The notes: generated from the sequence alone by a model not told the origin. 64,000 bases of DNA from Inonotus obliquus (GCA_032164295.1 JAJHTX010000001.1:4278001-4342000), one strand, 5' to 3'; shown: positions 10,214 through 21,361, numbered from the stretch's first letter. Numbers and translations: made by a program.

Positions 10214-11871
10214 ATGTCTGAAGCCTGCAGCAGCTTGCTTTGCAAGGAATATCAAAGCGTCCTCGTCGCTATTTTCCATACAAAACTTGTCAATCGTAAG
10301 TCTCTAAGCTTTTCGCATGGCTCATCGTCATGACTAGAACTGGATTCTGCACAAGTATCTTCACTAATAATCGTCATATACGACTATGGTATGTATCTAT
10401 TCTGGCCATAACTATATGTCCGAGCCACTGAAGATGATTTGAGTTATCACTTTCGCGCAGGAAAAAGAGTTAATTTGGGTAATTCCCTTTCTCCTTGCAA
10501 TATTCTCGTTACCGATGAGAAATGTAGTCCAAGGGGCCCCTTACGGGATTAGGCTCTGCCATATTCCTTGCAGTGAGTGATTACTATGTATGTCATAGCT
10601 TGGCAGTACTCAACCGAAATCGTTTGCGAGATAGATCAGATATTTTACTATCATCTCCGTGACGTCCGTCAACCAGATAAACTGATTATGTGTAAAACTA
10701 ATTCCTGATTTCAGGTTCATCATTATTGGTAGATACTGTTTCGCGTCTCCGTTTACTAGTACTGACAAGTGAATAGTGCTATTCAGATCGGATTTATCTG
10801 ATAAAGTAAGGGCACTAGATACCAGCTGTAATATTCGTTTTCTAACACTCAATTCACGTTAGCTGTGCGTTTTCGCTGGCTTTGAAAGTTTGTCTCAACT
10901 TTCCTGGCTTAAATAGCCTGCTCTTCCGATTTGCAGTTGTGCGTGTGCTGCTCATTATTCTAAACAAGCGTTACACTAATATGGTTCTTACATTAGGTAT
11001 TATATGGGCAACCTTTCAATGGATTGCCGGTATAATCATCATCATGCTTACAGAAGGTATGTTGTCTACTCAGTCCAGGAAATATACATCGTCAAATCTC
11101 TCTTCAGTTACGCTTCAGACTCGAATTTATGCCATGTATGGAAACACCAGACGCATGCTAATATTCATGATTTTCACATTCCTGGTGACGTTTGGAGCGA
11201 CCCTTTCCCTCTTGATAAACATCATTGTCAGAGAGCAAGGTGACTTCGATTCTTCATCCATTGTCTCTACCGGCTGATATCAGATAAAGTGACATTCCTC
11301 CAGAGTTCACATCTCTCCATGTGCGTCCCACAGCATATGCCAACATACTACCGAGAACTCTGGATTCCCCTTTTTATCCATGAGCTGATTCTATGCGGAC
11401 TCGCTGTAAATAAGGGAGTGCATAGTGTGCGCACATTTGGAAAGAATGGGATGAAGAGCCGCTTCATGGTTTTCGTTGTTGCAGATTCTGTGACTTACTA
11501 TTTTGCGTGAGTTTCGTTGTTCCACTTTTATCTAAGCTAGTCTTGACATTTTTTTTTGTCACTCAGTGTTTTCGCTGTTTTCTTCTCTTGCGAACTGGTC
11601 TGGATCATCGGAGGGGTTGTATTTCATATTACTCACTCCTTTCTACATATAATACTTACCACTCACATCGTTTCAGGGGCGTTATATCGATCTTCCGTTC
11701 GGATATACTGTCGTTATCGGAAGTATCATGTGCCAGCGTCTTCTACTCAAGGTCCGCCGCCGCTATTACGAGCAATTTGCACAGCAATCATCATTAAAAC
11801 CGAACGCCATTATTGTTGAAGTTGAGGTCGTGCGTGAAGAATTCCCAATGGCAACACTTGGCGAGGAATAA
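10214..11871 (+). CDS. DUF6533-type multi-pass membrane protein (copy C)
   Basis: A member of the large basidiomycete DUF6533 family of about seven-TM proteins of unknown function, often suspected to be receptor-like. The first exon from the ATG at 10214 splices (intron near 10299-10340) to QLDSAQVSSLIIVIYDY, the hallmark first TM. An ELIW block follows at about 10460, then LLIILNKRYTNMV, the strongly conserved TLQTRIYAMYGNTRR, further TM segments and a clean last exon (YIDLPFGYTVVIGSIMCQRL, then a basic/acidic tail) ending at 11871. The intron between the ELIW block and the next exon is long (about 390 nt), and the D-x-E linker motif seen in copies A and B is shortened here. The gene may therefore have lost a mini-exon or be decaying. 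It is much more diverged from A and B than they are from each other. Confidence 0.6.
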
Positions 11872-12072
11872 GGTGAAGATCTAGGGTAATAATTAATCAG
11901 TCATAATTTATTATCACGAAGATGAGTTGTGGGAGCACAGAACGTGTCCGCAAATTGAAATTGAATAGTATATCTTGTAAAGTCATGAATGCATGTGATG
12001 CAGTTGAACAAGGAGTGATATTACCGTGCGCAGCACTTATTGTAGGACTAGGTAGATGATCCTCCGCTCTAT

Positions 12073-12305
12073 GGGTAGAATGCGGAGAACCGAGTCAGAG
12101 GTGATTAATCGCTTCGCAGAGTAGATGTCTCATCCAGCTATCATAAAGGAAACGATAACCGCCGGAAGCTGCAAAGCATCACGAACACTTATTAGAAAGG
12201 CACTACAAAAGAAGTCTACCTGTGTGATTCACCGACTCTAGTTTAGAAAGACAGTGACGATGGTGCCTAGTATTGTATCGTTCAGCATACATTGTAGGCC
12301 CGACA
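12073..12305. repeat. diverged direct repeat, copy 1
   Basis: Pairs in the same orientation with 12738-12985. Shared blocks in the same order include GGTAGAATGC, GGAAACGATAA, CAAAGCATCACG, ACCTGTGTGATTCACCGACT, TAGAAAGAC and CAT-A-ATTG-AGG. No protein frame is conserved between copies, and insertions of a few bases shift any frame, so this looks like decayed non-coding or transposon-derived sequence. Confidence 0.75.
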
Positions 12306-12737
12306 CGTATGAGATAGTAAACTCTTTCGCAAGGTAACTAGTTCATCTCCAGTGCACCTAGTGATCAATTCGACAAGCGTGCCATAGATTTGCATCATTT
12401 TCCATTCGTCCAGGATGCGACGGGCGCAATAGACCATTTGAAGACGCATCTTGAGCTTGAGCCATATAGTTAATAATAGACGTCAACGACGTTATAATTT
12501 GCTAGTTGTTGGTACCGACCGTATGCGAATAACACAGGTTCAGGTCGAGTCAAATACTGATATGACGGTCACCGTATGAGTTAGCGAGAGAAGATACGGT
12601 CAATAATTGAATGCCCATGCCCGGACTAGGAAGATACAAGACGAACTTGTTTGCGGAAAAGATCAGCGAACCCGAACTGCGTCAATTTCAGATACGTGAT
12701 AGGCTCACATCACAATGAACAGTATTATCTTCACTAA

Positions 12738-12985
12738 TGGTAGAATGCCGGAAACTATATGTAGGGTTGATTAGCAGCTTCTAGAAATGATATCTCGTTC
12801 GGCTACCCTCGAGGAAACGATAATCACCGGCAGGTACAAAGCATCACGGAGACTTATGAGAATGCCATTACAAAATAACAGACTACCTGTGTGATTCACC
12901 GACTCCCGGAGCATGATAGAAAGACGAAGACAATTCAATCGTGCTTGGTATTGCAGCGCTCGGCATATATTGCAGGTCCGTAGCC
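12738..12985. repeat. diverged direct repeat, copy 2
   Basis: Second copy of the block at 12073-12305, about 665 bases downstream. The best conserved stretch is the 20-base ACCTGTGTGATTCACCGACT, identical in both. Similarity may continue weakly to about 13140, where CACCGATCGTATG recalls ACCGACCGTATG at about 12516, so the duplicated unit may be longer. Confidence 0.75.
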
Positions 12986-14085
12986 CTGTCCTATCATAAA
13001 CATCAATATACAGTGCATTGGAAAAGAGATGGGCATATACGTAACTGGGATAGGTACAGAACCGGAAGTCATATGGTCAGCAATAATATCGGTGATGTTG
13101 CAATTGCAACCCGATAATCACAGGGCACCGATCGTATGTGGTGCGTGTTGTGTCCCGATGCGATGGAGACACGACGACCTGGTCGTGCCCGTGAGTCAGC
13201 GTGACCTTCCATTATGTAATCGAGAGTCGAGAGTCTCGTCTTGGCAGTCGGCTTAAGGATTCCCCTTCAATCTGGGTGGGTTCAGGTGCATTCTCATCAA
13301 GGGTGGCGATGATACTAGAGTTTCCATCCGCTTCGCTGATATGGGATGAATCCTGTGCGAGGGTACCGCGGAGGCCGAATGGAATTGAACGCTGAGGAGA
13401 ATGTCCCCTATTCGAGGGTGCTAAAGCGCATCCACCGGTGTATCAACCCGTCAAGATTCAGGCAGCGTCTTCGCAATATCCGGCTGAGAGAAGCGCCAGG
13501 AACTCGGACTCTATTGAGGCTCTCCTTCGAATCCATATCCATATCACGGTGAGCTCGTAGGTCGGCTGCTATCTGTTGACCGGGATGATGGTGTCGATAT
13601 TGGATGTCTAGATAGCAGTTTTGCTCTTCCTTCGTGGCGTGCCGACGGTGCGTTCATATCTCTCCGGTGGTCTAAAATTCAAGAAGTAAACCAGTCCTTG
13701 TTGTTTATGGGGAGCACATCACCTCTCCTATTCTGCTATGATCTGCCTTTTACCCTATTCTACCTGCGGCAACCAGATAGATTCACTTATTAGTAGCGAA
13801 CGTAGAGGCTAGACACATGAAATCAAGGGCATATGTGGTCTCCGACTTGCGACGTGGCAACAAATCTCCTTCCGCAGTAGCCTGTGTTTACCGCACACCT
13901 CATCCGCGATCTTGTTTCGGAGTTCCTACTGGTGTTGGACGTTATTCGCCACCCATGGAATCCTCGAGGAAAGCTAAATGACATCGTTCTCGTTGACCGA
14001 CATCGTAATATATCTGGACTTCTACATGCCATTCGTTGCTCTTGATATTCAGCTCACTAAATCGTATTTCAAATTTTATTTACAT

Positions 14086-17043
14086 CTAAGGCCTCGTCGT
14101 CCCTTTCACGGCGGAGGCCTTGAGGGTTCCTGCAAGTACAGCACCGCCAGCAATCGGACGCTCAAGCCTATTCGCACCTAAAATGCAATTCATCATTTCG
14201 TTAGTCCATGAATGAACATTGCAACGTACCAGCATTAACGGTGAAGTTGGCACTCGTGAAGGCGTCGAGGTTCGCGAAAGCTGCGTTTTGAATGGGATGA
14301 GAATATGGACGAGGTAAAAGCAAGAAAGAAAAAGGAGCGCACTGATGTTACTCATGGCATAATATGACGCAATCATCTTATCGGGATCGATAGTCAGAGT
14401 GAAGAAGCCTCTGAAGAATCCTTCACTCCATTGTAGATCTTCGTTTCCCTTCGCTAAGACAAGCTGAGTGCTCTTGATATCGGCAGTTTCGGGGGTCAAA
14501 TTCGATCCGAAAGAAGTACCGGATGTAACAGCGGTTCCAGCGAACTCGACGCCAATTGCTCCTTCACCGGTAGCAGGATTATACCTATAGTGCATTAGAT
14601 AATATCGCGAGGACGGTAAAGTAATGTTTCACATACGTTGTCGTGTCGTTCGGGACTGGAGAAAGTTCAGCGCGTTAATTCTCAGAAGCGGAACAATCCA
14701 CTTACAAGCAAGGTCGGAAACCCAGTTAGCGTGACTATCTCCGGATAGAATTACAACATTGTCGATTCCGTTGTTAGCTATATGACTTAAGACACGTCTT
14801 CGGTTGGCCCTGTATCCATCCCAGGCATCCTGAACAGGTGTCAACTGATGAAGGGTATAATACGCGAGCAACATCAAGTACCACATTAACTAGGACGGAA
14901 GTCAGTTATCTCATTAGGGATGTGATCAACGAACTCACACGATCCAGATTCATTTAACTGAGTAAACACGATCTGCTGGCTATTTCGGATTGAGTTTCCA
15001 TCAGTGATTTCTAAGGTAGGAGGACACACCCTACTACTCGCCACACTGCGCCACGTTTCTTCGACTCGGACAGCGTATCGTAAAACCCTGAAAATTTTAT
15101 TAAAATCCATCAAAATTGTTCAGGTTGTACATTACAGTTCTCTTGATCCGCTCCCATTAGCGACCTGTTTTCGAAAGCCGCAATCGAATTGACGTCTGAT
15201 GGTCTCCGTCAGAAACATTTATACGCCAATCAAACTAGAGCTCTATACATTCTGTGTTGTAATAAACCTGAAGACTCGCTTGAACATAACATCGCACAGG
15301 CCAACACGAAATATGGACTCACATCAGTCAAATCGCGTTCATACTGTCTAGTATCAAGCATTGTGAGATCCAGAAGCTTTCCGATCTGGAAATTACGCCA
15401 AATCCGAAGCTTGTCGTCCGCATCGATTTGGCGGACTGGCAGCCATTCGTGATACGCGCGAACGGCCGCGAGTTTGCGATCCGTAAAGCATGCACCGGAT
15501 GGCGAGAAGGAACACCCGAGGATGGTGTCATTAGAGTCAGCAGTTCCTGCTTTCCACGCGTTATCAGCAACCTGGGAAAATCAAGATTAGTTATTCAAGG
15601 CGCTAGCTGAAGAGATTGACTCGCTTCATGATCGTCCTGGAGCAGCCGCCGGTTAGATGGTATTTGAATAATATCGAATCAGGTTGTTACTTACCCTAAC
15701 AAGTTGTTATGAGCTGACTGCGACTTACATAGCATCAATACTACGTACCAAACAGTGATCCATGGTCCACTCTGGTGCGCCAGTCGAAGGCTACTATCTG
15801 TACGATATTGATTCAGGCGTTGGCGGTAGTCGTGTATGGTGGCAAGCTCGCGACCCAATGTTTGACGTCCAATGCGAGCGCTATCCCGAATTACTCAAAA
15901 ACGAATGATTTAGCATATTTCGAAGCTAGATACCCATTTCCCAGTGATTCATAGATCTGCAAAACACTAAGCCGCAAGATCAGAATGTCATCAGAGATAA
16001 CGCGCTTACGTAATCTCCTAGGTGAATGAACGCATCCGCTGAAGTGTTTGTCGCAGCAACTCCATACGCATTGAACCACCCTGAAGAATGCAAAAAGAGA
16101 CTTTAGAAAGAGCACCCACCTCGGATGCCATGCGATCTTACCAGCTTGATATTGAGAACACGAAAATACGGCCAACGTCAACGGCTTCCCGCCATTCACT
16201 CTGTTTGCAGGTGCTTCCATGGAGATGAACGATGTCATTGTTAGCATCTGTAAATGGCTCACTATTTGGACTTGCAAAAGTCCTAGTCTTTCCAACTGGA
16301 CTTTTGCTATCCGCGTTCGTACAATCATAAAAAACAAACCAGTAATGAGTATCTGGCTCCAATCCCGTCACTTCTACTTTGACGGTGAAGTCAACATCGT
16401 AGCTCGTGAATGCTTGGCCGCTTGCGACGGGTCTTCCTGAGAGGGCCTCATTTGAAAACAAGGAGAAGGCGACACAGACCGGGACGGATTGATCCGGAAT
16501 CGTGCTCACCGGGGCGGAAGGGTCCAAAGCGTACGCTGAGGGGACGGCACGTGTCCAAAGGAGGACCGAGGTATCAAATGGATCTCCGCTTGCCACTACA
16601 AGAGGTTAGAGATCCATCCATTGTAAACGGAGATCAACCACCTACCGGAATGAGTGAAATTTATCCCTCCACTCCAGACAAACGGACTCTGTCCCAATCA
16701 ACTTGAGCAAACGTTAACAATAGAGCAGGATACGGCGCGTACATTTCCCAGTTCCGAGCCATAGAACGTCGGATAATGTTCGTCAACAAACTTGTTAGCA
16801 TCAGTCGACTGACGTTTTGCAAGACTCCTCTCGAAGGACTCGATATGGCGCTCGTGAATTGCACGGGTGTCCCTCGCGAACTACGCAACGCATCAGTATT
16901 CAACTGAGGACTATCGGAATCGATAGAATACATACCTGAGGATGACCAGTGAAAGGTGAGCTGTACGCGAGATTTGAGTCAAGGGGGTTGGATGCCCTTG
17001 CCGCTCCGACCGCGAGAAATACAGCGACAAGCGAAGAAATCAT
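14086..17043 (-). CDS. secreted PhoD-like alkaline phosphatase / phosphodiesterase
   Basis: A metallophosphatase of the PhoD family, which hydrolyses phosphate mono- or diesters outside the cell with Fe3+/Ca2+. The start at 17043 gives an N-terminal signal peptide (MISSLVAVFLAVGAARAS). The N-terminal Fn3-like PhoD_N domain includes GDPFDTSVLLWTRAVP and VEVTGLEPDTHYWFVFYDC. The metallophosphatase domain shows FIHLGDY (about 16000-16030), the Asp-rich exons around 14900-15560 and NVVILSGDSHANWVSDLA with metal-binding Asp/His. The C-terminus has GEGAIGVEFAGTAVTSGTSFG, typical of the family, and ends at 14086. The gene has many introns, and several small exons between 15600 and 16000 could not be resolved. 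Phosphate scavenging is inferred from family and secretion signal. Confidence 0.85.
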
Positions 17044-17081
17044 GACGTTGCTTGTCTGAAAAGCAGCTTGCTTTTAGAACC

Positions 17082-17088
17082 TTTTATA
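17082..17088 (-). promoter_or_regulatory. TATA box of the PhoD-like phosphatase gene
   Basis: Read on the minus strand this is TATAAAA, about 40 bases before the ATG at 17043. The spacing implies a very short 5' UTR, or that translation starts at this or a slightly later ATG. Confidence 0.5.
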
Positions 17089-17637
17089 ATGATTTTATAG
17101 GTGCTTCTTTGCTTAGATGAGACATATCGCAACTGAGAAGCTAGTCAGCTGGCGGGACGGTCGATTCTTTGCAGTTCGTAAGATGGCGTTCTTTTGCCAT
17201 TCAAGTTCGGATGCATGTGTCCACGAACATCTCGGAGGGTGGCCCATGGAACGTTTGTAATCCTTGAAATCTGACTGGAGGACTCGGTGGAAGCTAAAGA
17301 TAGAGAGGGTGGAGATAAAGGTGCCGTAGGCCGAAATATTGAATGAATCCCAAATTCAAAACTTCTTACTCCTGGCATATGACTGAGAATGGCTCGAACA
17401 AGTGATTCGTAGCTTCGATGCTTGAGCGCGGAACATCTCTGAGGAGGTAGAAGTGCAGGAAAGAGAGCTTGCGCTTTGGTGGCACGTTGTTGTCCGGCCC
17501 GCCAACGAACATTGTCCAGTCAAAGGGGTCAAACCAAGCTTTTTGTTGCTGGATGAATGAAAGGGTGACCACAGGTTTGCGTGACACGAGAAAATATGAA
17601 AAAACCCGAACGAATATCGGACGTGGATGGAGGTACA

Positions 17638-17810
17638 GGTGGGTACATAAAGTCTTCGGCACCCTGTGGTAGAATAAGCGTCGGGTAGCCCTCGGCAACC
17701 TGGTCATATCGGCATCGGCAAAGACTTGGGATGGACTTGGTTGCTTACTCAAAAAGGCATGCAAATCACCTTCCATATTTGGGGGGTGCCGAAGACTTAA
17801 TGTACCCACC
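17638..17810. mobile_element. MITE-like hairpin with 27-base inverted repeats
   Basis: The arms at 17638-17664 and 17784-17810 are reverse complements over 27 bases with a single mismatch. The left arm begins GGTGGGTACATAAAGTC. The enclosed 119 bases have no coding potential. The outward sequence TGTACCCACCT of the right arm recurs at 20614-20624. No target-site duplication is obvious at the arm ends, so the true element may extend further out. Confidence 0.6.
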
Positions 17811-18037
17811 TTTCTCTCTCTTCAACCACCATCATCCCCACCGTGGGAGTTGGGGACCTCACTGGTATCCATTCGTACGGGCCAGACATCTACTCTATGC
17901 TACGGCTTGTGGACAATGGGTGGGCCTCTGCTTGTTAGCCACCAATGTGCCGCTCCTTGCATGCCGTGACACCGTGTAGCCATTTGCCTCAACTTATGCT
18001 GGTGACCGTCCAGTTTGTCAAATACCGGTGAGGGGGT

Positions 18038-18310
18038 ATGTTAGAAAAGCAATACAATTCACTATTACTAAGTCTGATTAATAACCAAAGCGATCCCAAT
18101 ATGAATTGGATACAGGAAAGGTTGAATGCGGTTACACGAGCACTACAACAGCCAATAATACCAGCAACACCAAGATCAGAAGTGTTACAGTATTGTAGTA
18201 CATGTAGACCAGCACACAAGATAGCAGAGAAGCTACTCCAAGAGATACTGAAGGAAATAACATACTCCGCAATAATTAAAGGACAGTTGGACATCATGAT
18301 TAGAAGATGA
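18038..18310 (+). CDS. A-rich open frame of unknown family (upstream of in-frame UGA)
   Basis: Ninety codons from ATG to TGA with a helical, Gln/Leu-rich composition (NMNWIQERLNAVTRAL) and a small Cys motif CSTCRPAHK. I recognise no domain. The codon use is A-ending, foreign to its genomic surroundings. The next open frame lies in the same frame only three codons past the stop, so the two could be one reading frame interrupted by a single UGA. It may be a retroelement gag-like fragment or a relic of another parasite; no function is claimed. Confidence 0.35.
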   Translation: MLEKQYNSLLLSLINNQSDPNMNWIQERLNAVTRALQQPIIPATPRSEVLQYCSTCRPAHKIAEKLLQEILKEITYSAIIKGQLDIMIRR

Positions 18311-18319
18311 TTCATCATA

Positions 18320-18745
18320 ATGAACTACGAACCGAATACAGCTGTACAGAAAGCTTATGAACAAGAAGTCAGATTACTCTCATATGATAATCATTACTTC
18401 CTAATGGCAATAGGAATAAGGAACATTGCTTCAGAGGAAGACAATCACCAATGCAATGTAGCAGTACTTGACATCGACATTCCGTACAGGAGCGAACCTG
18501 AAGGTATAGCAAGAGAGGCAGCCTATAAGTGGACCGAGTATCTAGTCCAAAGGCTTAAGCAATTACTGACAGGAGGAAGAACAGTTGTAGAAGTAAAGGA
18601 AGACCGACATGGAGGAATAATAAGGATCAAAGAAATCCGAGGCAGATCACTAGCGGATATAGCAGTAGCACCAGGATACACTAGAGTGCAGCAAGTGATT
18701 AATAATATCAACACACCTAGGGCAATAGCATTACCAAGATGGTGA
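18320..18745 (+). CDS. A-rich open frame of unknown family (downstream of in-frame UGA)
   Basis: A 141-codon frame starting ATG AAC TAC, in phase with the 90-codon frame before it. The sequence is mixed alpha/beta with an acidic/hydrophobic segment VAVLDIDIPYRSEP, a helix EAAYKWTEYLVQRLKQLL and a Gly-containing turn GGRTVVEVKEDRHGGIIRI. It lacks the reverse transcriptase YxDD or integrase motifs expected of pol. The composition suggests a mobile element or foreign sequence. No homology can be asserted by eye. Confidence 0.4.
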   Translation: MNYEPNTAVQKAYEQEVRLLSYDNHYFLMAIGIRNIASEEDNHQCNVAVLDIDIPYRSEPEGIAREAAYKWTEYLVQRLKQLLTGGRTVVEVKEDRHGGIIRIKEIRGRSLADIAVAPGYTRVQQVINNINTPRAIALPRW

Positions 18746-20067
18746 AGTGTAGGAACACAGACAGAGTCGATGTAGACACCCATATGGCACATGACCCAAA
18801 CATTACCATATATGGCACAAGGTCGACAGCCTCAACGCCAATCACATGTTATGGATCTTGACAACATAATACACCATTAAGGATGGGCAGTCAGAACGAA
18901 GCTAGGTGGAAGGAGATAGATTACTAAGGATAGGACTGGAAGGTAATAGGAATATGACATAAGGTAGTTAGAGTCATAAGAAAACAGGTATGACCGGAAC
19001 CGATATGAACAAGTCATAGAGCAATGCAATGCAGTTAGCATCAAGTATGACTAGGTCTGAAAGTAGATACAATGTGGCGAACGGACCAACAGCCCATAAT
19101 TCCTATACTAGGCAGACATGTAAAATAGTATAAATAGGAGGCCATCATAGGGCCGACCCAGCAGTTTAATCCAAGTCCAGAGACTCAGAGTAAACCTCAC
19201 AGAAAGTCTCCAGTTGATCGATAAACAATCTTACATACTAAGAACCCAAGAAGTACTTAAGAGCGACCCTCCTTAGCTAATCAACAGTGTGAGTTGAAGC
19301 TTAGGTAAAATACGGAGTGCAGCTAGACTGTCTCTCTCTATTGTCAGCCTGAGTGCTAATTGATTAAAGTGTAGTAACTATCGACCTCTCATACCTCTCT
19401 TATTGTGTCCAACAAGTGTTAGTATAGATAGGTTAGGTCATCACTTAGTTGTCAGCATAACTAACCTTACGATAATAGTATCAGACCAAAGGTCACAGAA
19501 GTTGGTTAATAGTTATTTTAGACGGAGCTTAACACATCCCCTAAGGTGGCTATTAATTCCACAGCTATAGTAACATATTGGATTTGGATTAACCACTCTT
19601 TCGAGGTAATAGCCAGATCTAGACGCTGATCCTACCAGATCAGCGCCTCCGAATTAACAGGGTACAGCTCCCTCAAGTTGGCGGAAGTGTCCGTTTGTCC
19701 ACGATACGGCTCCCATGCACCATGGTGCACTCGCTTTTGACGCACATTGGCGCAATTACACGGTGGGGATGACACCCCCTGCCCTTTAACCCTGGCCATT
19801 GATTGGCTCAGGATGACTATCTCATGGCCCTCTTCCTTTCGGGCACGTGATGTACCCCTCAGGGTTTTCCGGCTTTGTTTGTGCTTCTCCGAAACGACAA
19901 TTGCACAGCCCTCTTTTCGAGAGGTGGACCCACTTCGGGGTGATACCTGGACCGGTTCTTTAGTGTAAGACGGCTTAGCTGGCAGCGGCCGCACCGACCA
20001 CACTCGAAGGTTCCTTGAAGCGGGTGGGATGCCCAAAGAGGTTCGACATATTATATGCGGGTTTCAT

Positions 20068-20150
20068 GCCAGTAACCAGGCCGGATGCTACCGGATGTAG
20101 CGACCCAGGACATTACGCCAGTAACCAGGCCGGATGCTGCCGGATGCAGC
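20068..20150. repeat. two tandem 34-base units with hairpin potential
   Basis: Units at 20068-20101 and 20117-20150 (period 49) are identical except at two sites. Those two sites face each other in a small hairpin: GCTA-CCGGATG-TAGC in unit 1 and GCTG-CCGGATG-CAGC in unit 2. Both the A/T and the G/C versions keep the pairing. Confidence 0.75.
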
Positions 20151-20613
20151 TGCTCCCTCCAACATGGCGTGTCGGGTCTATCAGCGGAGGAATTAGTTTA
20201 GGGGTTGAGGATGCAGTATCAAAAGTAGGGGTGGTGCATTTATACATAGCCGACAGTTTTTGGAGCCTCTAGGAGGCATTGTATAAGGGCTTTTAGCTCT
20301 ACGTTGGCACAGGTCGACCCTTATCACAGGGGACACCCCACCAACGTCTTATGGTCTTGCAAGTAGATAGCATGATGTTTTCCCTGCGGTGCGTGCCGGG
20401 TTTTTTGTTGTGTCTTATCTTGGCTACAGTTCATTTGCCCTGGGTCGAGTTTCTGCTCTCCAGGGTGTAGATAAATTTGGGTTTTTTAGGGCCTTTTTCC
20501 CATCTTTTTCCCATCTTTTTCCCAGTAATTGTCTTGCCAGTTTAGGGTGGACACCATAGTATTTACGCATGTGAACGTATTGTCTAGATAATGCGCGATC
20601 AATAAATGTTGAA

Positions 20614-21080
20614 TGTACCCACCTGTAGACAACAGGTAACCTGGAAACTTATTTTCTGAGCTAATAACTATGATTATGTGGGTGAAACTTTGCCTGTCTC
20701 CACGTCCGCTTGGCTAAATTTCTACTTGGCTCGAAACGAAAATTCTTAGAGGCCTCACTCAAAAGCCGGATATTATGACCCACTTTTGGTAAGGCCTCAC
20801 CCATATCCGGATAATGCGGGCCCATCAGGGCCCGCGAGAGCCGGATAAAAACACCCCTGATCTGGGGAGGCCTCTATGAGGATACGCCGGGGTCCTGTCG
20901 TTTCACTCTGATCTTTCTATTCCGTCTTCTTATAGGTATGCATGTATTTAGTCTAATGTTGTAAGCCTGAATCCTATGTACACTACTCCTATTTGTCTTC
21001 TTTTTTGGAACGTCACTATGACTCGTGAGGACAGACGGTACTCAGGTTGGTCTCCTTACTTATTCAGGGATTTCTCGACA
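20614..21080. mobile_element. possible solo LTR
   Basis: The segment runs from TGTACCCACCTGTAGACA (20614) to CTCGACA (ending 21080), so it starts TG and ends CA as LTRs do. Inside are two related units sharing AGGCCTCAC and CCGGATA, a TATA-like GGATAAAAAC (about 20842) and a pyrimidine-rich start-site-like stretch. No target-site duplication could be confirmed and no partner copy exists in the window. Confidence 0.3.
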
Positions 21081-21361
21081 TATAGTACTTAAAAATAACT
21101 ACGCTGTAGGGCGAAACACGTCTTCATGAGGTTAACGAATCAAAATAGACACGGCAAGTCAACAAGGATGCCGTCATAACTACTATCCTTGTGGGAGAAA
21201 GGGGAAAGAAAATAATCAAGCTAAGATAACATTTTGAGATCAGTAAAGCGAACAAAATTGTGGTGTAAAAGCGAAGATCGGAGGTACAGGTATACTTGCG
21301 AATGCAACCGACTTGGGTAACATTGAGGGAAACGAAGACCCACGTCTATATGAAGAAAAAG

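Larger units (their letters stand above)
11872..14085. other. gene-poor region
   Basis: No reading frame above 75 codons, and none with family resemblance. It holds a diverged direct duplication (reported separately) and is otherwise unexplained. The 3' flank of the phosphatase gene forms its right end. Confidence 0.5.
18001..19490 (+). mobile_element. A-rich retroelement-like segment (LTR-like 3' part)
   Basis: Base composition changes sharply at about 18000: the plus strand becomes A-rich (codons such as AGA, ATA, GAA, CCA-A), unlike every neighbouring gene, as is common for retroelement coding strands. After the open frames (18038-18745) comes a purine-rich stretch, then a region with a TATA box (TATAAATA, 19129-19136) resembling an LTR promoter. 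At 19476-19487, TAGTATCAGACC matches 10 of 12 bases of the usual initiator-tRNA-Met primer-binding site. Exact LTR ends and a second LTR copy were not found, so the element is a fragment at best and this reading is inference. Confidence 0.35.
19491..21361. other. repeat-rich gene-free segment
   Basis: GC content returns to normal at about 19620 and no protein frame is convincing. It contains a 14-base palindrome TGCACCATGGTGCA (about 19715-19728), the tandem 34-base hairpin repeat at 20068-20150, a run of CCCATCTTTTT units (about 20499-20524) and LTR-like sequence from 20614. The 3' flank of the first PL14 gene closes it. Confidence 0.5.

Noticed and set aside
20480..20530. CCCATCTTTTT repeats considered as a CRISPR-like or minisatellite array
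   Set aside because: Only two to three short perfect units without spacers; ordinary simple-sequence slippage in a eukaryotic genome.
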